A stretch of DNA of 36,643 nucleotides from Oscillospiraceae bacterium. Lineage in GTDB: Bacteria; Bacillota; Clostridia; Oscillospirales; WRJC01. A program made the position numbers and the translations under genes. This document shows, in pieces, positions 15,672-24,124 of the stretch. Positions within the stretch are counted from its first letter, which is position 1; the number at the start of each line of letters is the position of its first letter. Where the stretch lies: contig WQYZ01000023.1 in assembly GCA_009780985.1 (NCBI GenBank), positions 1 through 36,643 on the forward strand. Reading direction: 5' to 3'. The notes under the pieces were generated by a model. The model made no database searches and had not been told where the DNA came from. It saw nothing but the letters and a program-made list of their open reading frames with translations.

Positions 15672-18449
15672 ATGGCAGGAAATGCAGAAAAGCGACCAAA
15701 TCCCGAGGCTCTCTTAAAAGAACTGAACATCGAAGAAAAACAAAAAAACAAAGGCAAACTGAAGATATTTTTCGGTTATGCTGCGGGCGTGGGAAAAACC
15801 TACACTATGCTGGAAGAAGCCCATAATCTTATAGAATCCGGCATCGATGCCGTCATAGGTTATGTCGAACCTCACCAGCGTCCGGAAACTGCGTCGTTAA
15901 TCGAGGGGCTTCCACAGATCCCCCCAATTCCGATTGCCTATAAATCCGCAATGCTGTATGAGTTTGACATCGACAGCGCATTGAAACGCAAGCCCGCCGT
16001 TATTCTTGTGGACGAGCTTGCGCACACAAACGCAAAAGGCTGCCGGAATGTCAAGCGTTATCAGGATATTGAGGAATTGCTGCGCATGGGTATCGACGTT
16101 TACACCACTGTCAATGTTCAGCATATAGAGGGACTTCACGACGTAGTCGAATCTATAACGGGAATTGCTGTCAGAGAACGGGTCCCCGACAGCATATTCG
16201 ACAGCGCGGATAAAGTTGAGTTAGTCGATATTGAACCGGAAGATTTGATAGCGCGCCTTTCTGAAGGCAAAATTTACAGGGATGTTCAGGCAAAGCGCGC
16301 ACTCGAAAACTTTTTCACCAAAGAAAATCTCATTGCTCTGCGTGAAATCGCACTGCGCCGCACCGCCGACAGAGTAAGTATAGCAGTCGAACGCAATAAA
16401 AGTGCGGCTCAAAATACGGATTACCATACGGGCGAACATATTATGATGTGTTTGTCCAGTTCTCCGTCCAACGCCAAAGTTATCCGAATGGCGGCAAAAT
16501 TAGCCGAAGCGTTTCACGGCATTTTCACGGCTCTTTTTGTTGAGACGTCGGATTTCGCAGAAATGAGCGCGGAAAATAAGTCGCGTCTGCGCGAAAACCT
16601 GCGTCTTGCCGAACAGTTGGGGGCAAAAATCGCAACTGTGTACGGCGACGACGTGCCTTATCAGGCGGCGGAGTTTGCAAAAGCGAGCGGCGTTTCCAAG
16701 ATTGTGCTCGGACGTTCTGTGCGCAGAATAACTTTGGGATTCAATATACCTACATATGTCGATAAACTGACGGCTTACGCTCCCAATCTCGAAGTATATG
16801 TCATTCCGAACAAACTGACAAAAACATTTACAGCTTCGCAGAAACAGAAATTCAGGACGCAATTCCCGGAGTTTACATGGTTAGACACATTATACTTAAT
16901 TCTCTGCCTTACCGTCGCCACCCTGATAGGTTTTGCGTTTTATCATATCGGGTTTGCCGAGGTAAATATTATAACAGTTTATATTCTTGCGTCAATCTTC
17001 ACGGCGATGATTGCGCATGGAAGAGTATACGGGGTTATCGCATCGCTTTGCTCCGTTTTGATGTTCAATTACTTTTTTACGGAGCCGCGTTATACGTTTG
17101 ACGCATATGATAAAGGTTATCCCGTGATATTTATAGTTATGTTTACTACCGCGCTGATTATAAGCACGCTTATCAAGCGCATTAAAGAGCAGGCGCGGCA
17201 GTCTTCCCGCAGAGCATACCGCACGGAAGTGCTTCTGGAAACCAGCCAGAAACTTCAGCAGGCAAAAAGCACTGACGGCATATTGTCTGAGACAATCAAC
17301 CAGATAAAAAAACTTATGGACAGAGAGGTTTTTTTATATCCCGTAACCGGAAACACTTTGGGGAATGTTTTGATTAATCCAAGCAATGCCGACCAGAACG
17401 TACATGACGGCAAAAACTATGGAATGATGGAGAATATAAACCAGTATATGACCGCCGATGAATACGCGGTCGCGCAGTGGGTTTTTGTAAACAACAAACA
17501 TGCCGGGGCTACGACAGATACTCTGTCCGGCGCGAAGTGCCTGTATATGTCGATACGCAGCGGCGACAGTGTGTTTGCCGTAGTCGGGATTGCCATGAAC
17601 GGTGAAAAAAAGCTCGATTCATTCGAAAAAAGTCTGTTAATTGCAATTTTAGCCGAATCAGCCTTAGCCCTTGAAAAGGAAAACGTTCTGGTAATAAAAA
17701 ACGAAATGACGCTCCGCGCAAATACCGAGCAGCTCCGGTCAAATCTTTTACGCGCCATTTCGCACGATTTGCGCACGCCCCTCACCAGTATTGCGGGAGG
17801 AAGCAGTTTTCTTTTAGAAATGCTCGATAAAGCTGATAACTCGGATAATACCGGCAGTTTGGATAAATTGGATAAAGACACTTTGCGTTCCATGCTTTCA
17901 GATATTTCGAACGATGCTCAATGGCTGTCGTCGCTTGTGGAAAATCTGCTGAATATTACGCGCATAGAGGACGGACGCCTGAATGTAAACAAAAAACCGG
18001 AGCTTGCGGACGAAGTTATTTCCGCCGCGGTTTCGAAAGTGATAAAACGAAGCGGGAGCAGGAAGATTGACGCAAAGAAATCCGACGATATGATTTTCGT
18101 CCCGATGGACGCGCAGCTTATGATACAGGTTATTGTCAATCTTTTGGACAACGCGTTTAGGCATACCAAAGAAAACAGCGATATAGAGATCAATTATTAT
18201 ACGGAAAATAATAAATTTTACCTGTTAGTCAGCGACAACGGCGGAGGGCTTCCAGCCGAAATTATTGACAAAATTTTCGACCTGTTCTTTACCGCCGCCT
18301 CGCAGAACGGAAGCGACAAGCAAAGAGGAATGGGACTTGGACTGAACATCTGCAAATCCATTGTCGAAGCGCACGGCGGGACTATTAAAGCTGAGAACAA
18401 TCAGAAAGGCGGCGCGACTTTTAAGATAACGCTGCCAATGGACGCATGA
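15672..18449 (+). CDS. kdpD: Osmosensitive K+-channel sensor histidine kinase KdpD
   Basis: A 925-residue full-length KdpD. The N-terminal KdpD domain has Walker A GYAAGVGKTYTM (Gly35-) and VDELAHTNAKG. A universal-stress-protein-like domain spans about 250-375. Four membrane helices (DUF4118) run from about Trp403 to 500. A GAF-like region spans about 520-660. The HisKA domain has His698 in AISHDLRTPLTSIAGG, and the HATPase domain carries NLLDNAFRHT and GMGLGLNICKSIVEAHGG. Known role: senses K+ limitation and turgor, phosphorylates KdpE. The start ATG 15672 is 14 nt after AGGAG; a three-codon ATG-AAG-TAA lies between (15660), so translation may be weak. It follows palindromic element B. Confidence 0.96.
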   Translation: MAGNAEKRPNPEALLKELNIEEKQKNKGKLKIFFGYAAGVGKTYTMLEEAHNLIESGIDAVIGYVEPHQRPETASLIEGLPQIPPIPIAYKSAMLYEFDIDSALKRKPAVILVDELAHTNAKGCRNVKRYQDIEELLRMGIDVYTTVNVQHIEGLHDVVESITGIAVRERVPDSIFDSADKVELVDIEPEDLIARLSEGKIYRDVQAKRALENFFTKENLIALREIALRRTADRVSIAVERNKSAAQNTDYHTGEHIMMCLSSSPSNAKVIRMAAKLAEAFHGIFTALFVETSDFAEMSAENKSRLRENLRLAEQLGAKIATVYGDDVPYQAAEFAKASGVSKIVLGRSVRRITLGFNIPTYVDKLTAYAPNLEVYVIPNKLTKTFTASQKQKFRTQFPEFTWLDTLYLILCLTVATLIGFAFYHIGFAEVNIITVYILASIFTAMIAHGRVYGVIASLCSVLMFNYFFTEPRYTFDAYDKGYPVIFIVMFTTALIISTLIKRIKEQARQSSRRAYRTEVLLETSQKLQQAKSTDGILSETINQIKKLMDREVFLYPVTGNTLGNVLINPSNADQNVHDGKNYGMMENINQYMTADEYAVAQWVFVNNKHAGATTDTLSGAKCLYMSIRSGDSVFAVVGIAMNGEKKLDSFEKSLLIAILAESALALEKENVLVIKNEMTLRANTEQLRSNLLRAISHDLRTPLTSIAGGSSFLLEMLDKADNSDNTGSLDKLDKDTLRSMLSDISNDAQWLSSLVENLLNITRIEDGRLNVNKKPELADEVISAAVSKVIKRSGSRKIDAKKSDDMIFVPMDAQLMIQVIVNLLDNAFRHTKENSDIEINYYTENNKFYLLVSDNGGGLPAEIIDKIFDLFFTAASQNGSDKQRGMGLGLNICKSIVEAHGGTIKAENNQKGGATFKITLPMDA

Positions 18450-18537
18450 GAAACATCGGGTATTTTTCGCTTCGAATAAAAAACATATTTTATGAGAAAA
18501 TAATATATATAAATTTTTTATAACAGGAGAAAGAAAA

Positions 18538-18975
18538 ATGCACGATAAAAATCCGAATGTTGCGGCGTTGAATATGATATACCAGAATTCCAAAATGGCG
18601 ATAGATTCCATCGACTGCGTTATTCCGAAAATTAAAAATATAAACCTGAAAAAAGATTTGGCGGCTCAGATGCTCGGCTATCATAATTTAGTAAAAAGTT
18701 CTTCGGCGCAGTTATACAACATAAATCATTACCCCGAAGACGTAAATATTTTTGCCAAAATTCCGGCGGCGGCGTCAATGTATTTAAAATCAGCCGTAGA
18801 CTGTTCCGAAAGTCATATCGCCGAAATAATGATACAAAATGCCACGGCAGGTTTAATCGAACTTCAGAGAAGCTTCAATCATAATAAAAATCTTACGCAC
18901 GAAGTTTATGAAGCCGGAATCAATGCCATCAATTTTGAACAGACAAATATACACAAACTCAGAAATTATCTATAA
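18538..18975 (+). CDS. Conserved clostridial helical protein of unknown function
   Basis: A 145-residue, probably all-helical soluble protein. The pattern NMIYQNSKMAIDSID near the start, SHIAEIMIQNATAGLIEL in the middle and FEQTNIHKLRNYL at the end recalls a short uncharacterised protein family of Clostridia. The His-x2-Glu element and length would suit a four-helix, ferritin-like bundle, but metal binding is not shown. AGGAG stands about 10 nt before the ATG. It follows kdpD by 88 bp, and a strong terminator ends the unit. Confidence 0.7.
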   Translation: MHDKNPNVAALNMIYQNSKMAIDSIDCVIPKIKNINLKKDLAAQMLGYHNLVKSSSAQLYNINHYPEDVNIFAKIPAAASMYLKSAVDCSESHIAEIMIQNATAGLIELQRSFNHNKNLTHEVYEAGINAINFEQTNIHKLRNYL

Positions 18976-19020
18976 AAAAATAAACTCCCGAAAAATTCTA
19001 ATTTTCGGGAGTTTATTTTT
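18976..19020. terminator. Bidirectional intrinsic terminator
   Basis: A 19-bp perfect stem (18976-18994 with 19002-19020), core ACTCCCGAAAA / TTTTCGGGAGT, with A-run and T-run flanks on both sides. It serves the 18538 gene rightward and rpsT leftward. Confidence 0.92.
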
Positions 19021-19047
19021 AATATCTTATATAAATATTACTTCACA

Positions 19048-19329
19048 TTACTTTGCGGCGGCAAATTTTTTGGCGAACTGGCTCTTTTTTCTTGCCGCTT
19101 TATTTTTATGGATAATTCCGTGAGCGGCAACCTGGTCGATTTTTTTTACAGCGTCTTTATAAGTTTTTTCTAAAACTGTTTTGTCAGTGTCAGTATTTTT
19201 AGCGGCAGTTTCAAATTTTTTTATAACTGTTTTAAGATTCGTTTTGATCATCTGATTTTGAAGCGTTTTAACGGCTGTAATTCTGGCGCGCTTTTTTACC
19301 GATTCTGATTTCCTGTAATGCTTAGGCAA
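19048..19329 (-). CDS. rpsT: 30S ribosomal protein S20
   Basis: A 93-residue, very basic protein with the S20 pattern: SESVKKRARI near the start, then KTNLKTVIKKFE, and HGIIHKNKAARKKSQFAKKF at the end. S20 binds 16S rRNA early in 30S assembly. I place the start at TTG 19329 (protein MPKHYRKSE): GGAGGTG at 19336-19342 is then 6 nt away. The alternative GTG at 19338 lies inside that ribosome binding site and is rejected. E. coli rpsT also uses a UUG start, linked to its autoregulation, so the choice is plausible. It has its own promoter. Confidence 0.95.
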   Translation of the reverse strand: MPKHYRKSESVKKRARITAVKTLQNQMIKTNLKTVIKKFETAAKNTDTDKTVLEKTYKDAVKKIDQVAAHGIIHKNKAARKKSQFAKKFAAAK

Positions 19330-19372
19330 TATTATCACCTCCCGGCAGCCTAAATTATAAAAGCTAAATTAT

Positions 19373-19401
19373 ATTTTAACATTATTTGATATATTTTTCA
19401 A
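19373..19401 (-). promoter_or_regulatory. sigmaA-type promoter of rpsT
   Basis: On the minus strand, TTGAAA (19396-19401), 17 bp, TAAAAT (19373-19378), about 45 bp before the rpsT start. Confidence 0.7.
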
Positions 19402-19434
19402 GAGATTTAATAAAATTTAATAATATGTTAAAAT

Positions 19435-19884
19435 TTAAGATGCGGAAGTTACGCCGCTTGCATCAGACGCGGCGCCGCTGTCTTGAGGAACTGTTTCCGC
19501 TTTGAACGCATAAGTTGAACTGGTTGCTATATTCGTGTCAAAAGCTCCTGCTGTCGCCATTGTTCCGTCTATATAAAATCCCCAGTAGCTTTGGTCGACA
19601 TTATAGTCAAGAGTTGTGTTGTCGAGAGTTGTAATCATGCCCGATGTTTTTGAATCTGCCGGCGTAAGATTCGCGCTTACCAAAGCGTCGCCGACTGTCA
19701 GATCGTCCGTCTTAACCGTATAAGTCGTTTTTGTTCCGTCAGCTTTTGTAATTTCAAGCTTGAATGACGTTTTTCCTGTTCCTACGGTCTTTCCGCTGGA
19801 ACATGCAGAGAATAATGCCGTTGCCGCAATCATTGCGGCGCATAAAAGAATTGCTATTATTTTTACATTTTTAGATTTTTTCAT
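19435..19884 (-). CDS. Lipoprotein with DUF4430-like domain
   Basis: A 149-residue secreted lipoprotein. The N terminus MKKSKNVKIIAILLCAAMIA ends in the lipobox LFSAC. After it comes a short Ser/Gly linker and a domain with TVGDALVSANL, a conserved YWGFYIDGTMATAGAFDT block and TYAFKAE, which fits DUF4430. This beta-grasp-like domain also occurs at the C terminus of transcobalamin-like proteins and in many clostridial surface proteins. A Ser/Ala-rich tail follows. The start ATG 19884 is preceded by AAAGGAG; the open frame extends 24 codons upstream but without a ribosome binding site. Ligand unknown; small-molecule binding is only a possibility. Confidence 0.8.
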   Translation of the reverse strand: MKKSKNVKIIAILLCAAMIAATALFSACSSGKTVGTGKTSFKLEITKADGTKTTYTVKTDDLTVGDALVSANLTPADSKTSGMITTLDNTTLDYNVDQSYWGFYIDGTMATAGAFDTNIATSSTYAFKAETVPQDSGAASDASGVTSAS

Positions 19885-20055
19885 TTGTAATTTCTCCTTT
19901 AAAATTATATTTAATAAATTTTTATCTGCCGTGATACGTTTGATTTGTTTATACACAAACTATTTTATTATAGCAAATTTTTTCAGAAAAGTCAAATATT
20001 TTTTATCTATTATTTATTATCTGATTATTAATTTTTTAATTTAACTTATAATCCG

Positions 20056-21012
20056 CTAATTTACTATCCTTGACATTTCCTCAAAACTTATATCGCTGTA
20101 AAAAGAACGGTTTATAGCGTATCCTATTACTTTCGACACTTCGTTTATTATTATATCGCTCTCTTTCGGAGTTACAAAAAAATTCCCGCCGTATTCTTCA
20201 AGAGCAGATTTTAATATATCGTGCGACATTCTGTCGTCGGGTTCAACGCCGGCATGTTTATATGCTTCCTGAAGGACGTCGTAACTCAGGGTCGCCGCGT
20301 CGACGACAGTCGGCACGCCTATCGACACTACGTTTGCACCCAGAAGCTCCGAATTTATAGCTCTCCTGTGATTTCCTACCCCGGAACCGGGAGCAATCCC
20401 CGTATTTGACAGTTGAATCGTCGTCGCGAGCCTTGATATTTTTCTTGAGGCGAGCGCGTCTATAATTATGACAAGCGACGGTTTTATCTTTTCCGTGACG
20501 GATAAAATAATATCCGCCGTTTCCATTCCTGTCTGACCGAGAACTCCTGGAGCTATTCCGGACATTTCGATTAAACCGAAATTATCATATAATCCTGGCA
20601 TCTGCTGTTTCAGATGCCGCGTTATCAAGACTTTTGACAGCGCTTTGGGACCGATAGAATCAGCCGTGATATAATTATTTCCCAAAGCGGCGATAAGAAT
20701 AGATATCTTTGACGAATTTACATCGTCCTCTTCATCGAAATTAGCCAGCAATCTTATCTTTTTAGATATAAGTTCCACCGCCCGCGTAAATTCGTCATAT
20801 TCTTTCAGCCATATTTTCCCGAATTCTATCGTTACATATTTGCCCATATTACGTCCCGTCAGTTTTGACGCTTTTTCCGTTGTTATTTCTATCTCACTGC
20901 ATAAAAATCCGTCCACAGTTTCTTCTTTAAATAAAACCCCGTCGTTTTTATTGCCTTTTTCGGCAATTTCCTCTCTTGTTTCCAGCGCGAGGTCTGTTCT
21001 CGCTTTAAAAAT
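20056..21012 (-). CDS. gpr: Germination protease GPR (spore endopeptidase)
   Basis: GPR degrades the small acid-soluble spore proteins at germination. It is made as a zymogen in the forespore and autoprocessed near its N terminus. The sequence shows the GPR blocks RTDLALE at the N terminus, LGNNYITADSIGPK, GIAPGVLGQTGMETADI, ALASRKISRLATTIQLSNTG and GIAPGSGVGNHR. The conserved RTDLALE lies upstream of the first possible ATG/GTG/TTG codon (GTG 20916). Between it and the in-frame TAA (21028-21030) there is no ATG, GTG or TTG. ATT at 21010-21012 is 6 nt from a G6 run (21019-21024), so I infer an AUU start giving (Met)-FKARTDLALE, 318 residues. It is divergent from spoIIP. Confidence 0.9.
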   Translation of the reverse strand: MFKARTDLALETREEIAEKGNKNDGVLFKEETVDGFLCSEIEITTEKASKLTGRNMGKYVTIEFGKIWLKEYDEFTRAVELISKKIRLLANFDEEDDVNSSKISILIAALGNNYITADSIGPKALSKVLITRHLKQQMPGLYDNFGLIEMSGIAPGVLGQTGMETADIILSVTEKIKPSLVIIIDALASRKISRLATTIQLSNTGIAPGSGVGNHRRAINSELLGANVVSIGVPTVVDAATLSYDVLQEAYKHAGVEPDDRMSHDILKSALEEYGGNFFVTPKESDIIINEVSKVIGYAINRSFYSDISFEEMSRIVN

Positions 21013-21018
21013 GAAAAT

Positions 21019-21024
21019 CCCCCC
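21019..21024 (-). promoter_or_regulatory. Ribosome binding site of gpr (G6) deciding a non-standard start
   Basis: Six G on the minus strand, 6 nt from ATT 21010-21012 in the gpr frame. No ATG, GTG or TTG start is available at a suitable distance in that frame. Confidence 0.55.
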
Positions 21025-21172
21025 AATTTATATTTGATGTAGATGTATTCATAATATTTTGTAATATTCGCAAATTATAGTATTTGTAATAATATCGGAG
21101 TTTAAACATATCTATATAAATATATAAATCAAAATATAAATTTTACATAAATTTAGGAAGAGAAGAAAAGAA

Positions 21173-22483
21173 ATGGTTAAGACAGCTAACAGGAAAAAAA
21201 ACGGGAAAAATTTCAGTTTCCCCGCAAAAATAATAGTTTTGACGGGCATTTTGGGGACTTTTTTTGCCGCTGCATTATTTACGCCCATATCCGGGGTTTT
21301 AAGCGCGTATCTTCAAAGCGATTTTATGCGGAACATAAATTCGTTTAATAACGAAGAAGATTCACCCCGAAACGCGGCGGCGGTTTTGCCGAATAAATCT
21401 GATATAGGCAGAGCTATACTCAGTCTGTCTTTTGCGGGAGTTCAAAACATTTATAATTCAGATTCGCCGAGCGCCGGCGCCTTTGACGGCAGTCAAGTCA
21501 ATCAGAGCGCGTCTTCACAGCAGGATACCTCAGGAAGTCTAAGTAATCCTTATGAAAATACTCCTGCAGCCGACGACGATTCGATGGCTTCTATTCAGGA
21601 AATGTATCAGAGTTATCAGCTTTCAAGCGGAGTGGACATAGGAGACGCCGACCCTACAAACCCAGACAATCTGCAACTCCCCGCCGACACATACAAAATA
21701 ACGGCGGTCAATATGTCGGAACAGAAGACGAAAGCGCCGAAACTGCTGCTCCTGAATGATACTTCTTATAACATAAATTTAGACAATTATATATCGCGAC
21801 CATATCCGATAGAACCGTTTGATACGCAGAAAAAAGACGAGCCTGTAGTCTTGATTCTCGACACCCATACAACTGAAAGTTACGTCGAAGACGGCACATA
21901 TTATTACGCCCCCGCGTTTACCGCCCCGCGTTCCGAAGACCCTGATAAAAGCGTAGTTCTGGTTGCGACGGAGTTGGCAAATAAACTCGAACAGTACGGT
22001 ATTCCGGTGGTGCAGAGTACAAAAATCCATGACGAACCTTCTTTTCAGAACTCTTATATACGCTCTTTGGAAACAATGAAAGAATATTTACAGAAATATC
22101 CCTCGATAAAATATGTTGTAGATTTGCACAGAGACGCCATAATGATTGACACCGGGGAGCAATACAAACCTACGATAAAAGTAAACGGCAGAAACTGTGC
22201 ACAGGTAATGTTGGTAGTCGGCACACCTGACGGCGGAGGCTCTAACCCGCACTGGCAGGATAATTTGACATATGCAACATATTTGTATCAGAAGATGAAC
22301 GACAAGTATCCCATGCTTGCCAGACCGATAAATTTAAGAGCGGCGATATTCAACGAGAGTGTGACGAAAGGTTCTATACTTATGGAAGTCGGCTCGTGCG
22401 GAAGCACGTTTACCGAAGCTGTATACGCCGCCGATTTAGTCGGGGAATGCATGGCTGATGTGATACTGGAGCACAATTCATAA
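21173..22483 (+). CDS. spoIIP: Stage II sporulation protein P (SpoIIP)
   Basis: A 436-residue membrane-anchored cell-wall hydrolase. After a basic N terminus there is one membrane helix (about 18-40), then a long Ser/Asn/Asp-rich linker (about 60-165), then the SpoIIP catalytic domain. Conserved motifs are LDTHTTESY with His232, VVDLHRDA with His319, and LMEVGSCGST with Glu405, matching the zinc-ligand set of the family. SpoIIP acts with SpoIID and SpoIIM as amidase and endopeptidase to thin septal peptidoglycan and drive engulfment in the mother cell. AGGAAGAG precedes the ATG. It is divergent from gpr; in Bacillus the two genes are adjacent and codirectional. Confidence 0.95.
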   Translation: MVKTANRKKNGKNFSFPAKIIVLTGILGTFFAAALFTPISGVLSAYLQSDFMRNINSFNNEEDSPRNAAAVLPNKSDIGRAILSLSFAGVQNIYNSDSPSAGAFDGSQVNQSASSQQDTSGSLSNPYENTPAADDDSMASIQEMYQSYQLSSGVDIGDADPTNPDNLQLPADTYKITAVNMSEQKTKAPKLLLLNDTSYNINLDNYISRPYPIEPFDTQKKDEPVVLILDTHTTESYVEDGTYYYAPAFTAPRSEDPDKSVVLVATELANKLEQYGIPVVQSTKIHDEPSFQNSYIRSLETMKEYLQKYPSIKYVVDLHRDAIMIDTGEQYKPTIKVNGRNCAQVMLVVGTPDGGGSNPHWQDNLTYATYLYQKMNDKYPMLARPINLRAAIFNESVTKGSILMEVGSCGSTFTEAVYAADLVGECMADVILEHNS

Positions 22484-22541
22484 TAAAATAAGTGTATTAC
22501 TGCACTGGCGACAACAAACCTGTGAATTAATTGAGACCCGC

Positions 22542-23807
22542 TTATAAAATTTTCAAAACTTCGTAAAGAGCGTGAGATGATGCCGTGTATCTTATCATCT
22601 CGCGCTCGTCTTTATACATATTGCGGGCGAGATTAAGTTTTACGGCTTTGTGAACTTTTTCTCCGGTTTCTCGGTTTTTGAAATATACTCCGACATATAC
22701 AAGCCCGACAGGTTTATCGGCGGAGCCGCCGCCCGGTCCCGCTATGCCCGTCGTGGACACGCCTATGTCCGCGCCGAGATTTTCCGCCGCGCCTTGGCAC
22801 ATCTCCAGTGAAGTCTGTTCGCTGACTGCGCCGTACTGTCTCAATGTATCCTCTGAAACGTTCAGTTGTCTCATTTTCACGCTGTTGTCGTACGAGATTA
22901 TCCCGCCGAGATATACTTCCGAACAGCCGGAAATTTCGGTGATTCTTTTGCCGACAAGACCCCCTGTGCAGGACTCAGCCGTTGCTAATGTCAGATTTTT
23001 TCCACGGAGTTTTGTCACAACGGCGTTTTGCAGCGATTTCACATCTATCCCGTAAATAAATTCGCCGATTTCACTTTCGATTTTATCGATTGCCGGCGCA
23101 ATCAGGTTTGCACATTCCGTCTCGTCCGCCCCGGAAGCCGTGACGCGAAGCTCGACTTCGGCTTCTTTGGCGTACGGCGCGACAGTTGGATTCAGGGATT
23201 TTTCCATCATATCGTGCAGTTTGTATTCCAACGCCGATTCGCCCATTCCGAAAACATGTATCGTTTTTGAAACAAGAATATTCTTATCGCGTTTCAGTTC
23301 TTGCAGAAACGGCTTGACTTCCTCGCGGTATATAGGTTCCATTTCGCGGGGAGGACCTGGAAGCATTATCACTGTTTTCCCGTCTTTGACGACTGCAAGA
23401 CCGGGCGCGGTGCCGTAATTGTTCACAAACACAGTACAGCCCTCCGGCATCATAGCCTGTTTTTCGTTATTCGGGGTCATTTCGCGGTTGAACTGTAAGA
23501 AAAATTTTTTCAGTCTTTCGAGAGATTCTGCATGCATCTGCATTTTAAGCCCGAAATAGTCTGCGACTGTTTCTTTGGTCAAATCGTCGTAGGTCGGACC
23601 TAAACCTCCGGTGATGATAACCATATCAGAACGCGAGAGAGAAAGTTCAAGACTTTCTTTCAACCGTTTTGAATTATCCCCCACGACGGACTGATGATAC
23701 GTAAATATACCGATTGCAGCGAGTTCGCGGCTTAAAAAAGCGGCGTTTGTGTTTACAATATTGCCGAGCAGAAGCTCCGTTCCCACGCATAAAATTTCGC
23801 ATGTCAT
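22542..23807 (-). CDS. cinA: CinA: competence/damage-inducible protein with nicotinamide-nucleotide amidase domain
   Basis: A 421-residue two-domain protein. The N-terminal MoCF-like domain (COG1058; ADP-ribose pyrophosphatase in characterised members) has CVGTELLLGNIVNTNA, ITGGLGPTYDDLTKE and MLPGPPREM. The C-terminal PncC domain (NMN deamidase) has TAESCTGGLVGKRIT, GGIISYDNSVK and STTGIAGPGGG. Known role: pyridine-nucleotide salvage; cotranscribed with recA in some bacteria, though no recA is here. The open frame reaches back to 23858, but MTCEILCVGTE at 23807 is the usual family start. The AAAGGAA site is then 14 nt away, so an in-frame GTG at 23819 is a possible alternative. It converges with spoIIP. 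Confidence 0.93.
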   Translation of the reverse strand: MTCEILCVGTELLLGNIVNTNAAFLSRELAAIGIFTYHQSVVGDNSKRLKESLELSLSRSDMVIITGGLGPTYDDLTKETVADYFGLKMQMHAESLERLKKFFLQFNREMTPNNEKQAMMPEGCTVFVNNYGTAPGLAVVKDGKTVIMLPGPPREMEPIYREEVKPFLQELKRDKNILVSKTIHVFGMGESALEYKLHDMMEKSLNPTVAPYAKEAEVELRVTASGADETECANLIAPAIDKIESEIGEFIYGIDVKSLQNAVVTKLRGKNLTLATAESCTGGLVGKRITEISGCSEVYLGGIISYDNSVKMRQLNVSEDTLRQYGAVSEQTSLEMCQGAAENLGADIGVSTTGIAGPGGGSADKPVGLVYVGVYFKNRETGEKVHKAVKLNLARNMYKDEREMIRYTASSHALYEVLKIL

Positions 23808-24124
23808 ATAAAATTGCACGTTCCTTTCATAACTCATATGATAATTAAAATAACGCAATTATTATACCACTATTCTGAGGAAAATACAAGGCATGCCTGA
23901 TTATATTTTTATGATATATTGCGAGAATTAAATTAAAAATTTAAATTCGATATATAAGTTTACAACTGATATCTGCTTAAATTTAATAAATTATTTAATA
24001 CAGACTGTTGCATAAAATTACTTTTTGTAGTAAAATATTATTTAGATAGAGTCTGAGTTCTACAGCGAAACATTTAAATAGATTCTCCAAATATACAGGA
24101 TTAAAGAGTAAAGCGGGTGTATTC
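23808..24124. other. AT-rich intergenic region, 317 bp
   Basis: Between the divergent cinA and EEP genes. It holds the rightward promoter at 24008-24036, a long leader of about 80 nt and very AT-rich sequence with short inverted repeats (AAATTTAA-type). I see no ORF with a ribosome binding site and no clear structured RNA. Confidence 0.5.
24008..24036 (+). promoter_or_regulatory. sigmaA-type promoter of the EEP/SLH-CAP operon
   Basis: TTGCAT (24008-24013), 17 bp, TAAAAT (24031-24036), about 90 bp before the first gene. Confidence 0.6.

Noticed and set aside
20917-21172. sigmaG and sigmaE promoters of gpr and spoIIP
   Set aside because: A GAATA box and CAT-type -10 candidates exist, but spacing (19 bp) and hexamers fit poorly, so I do not call them.
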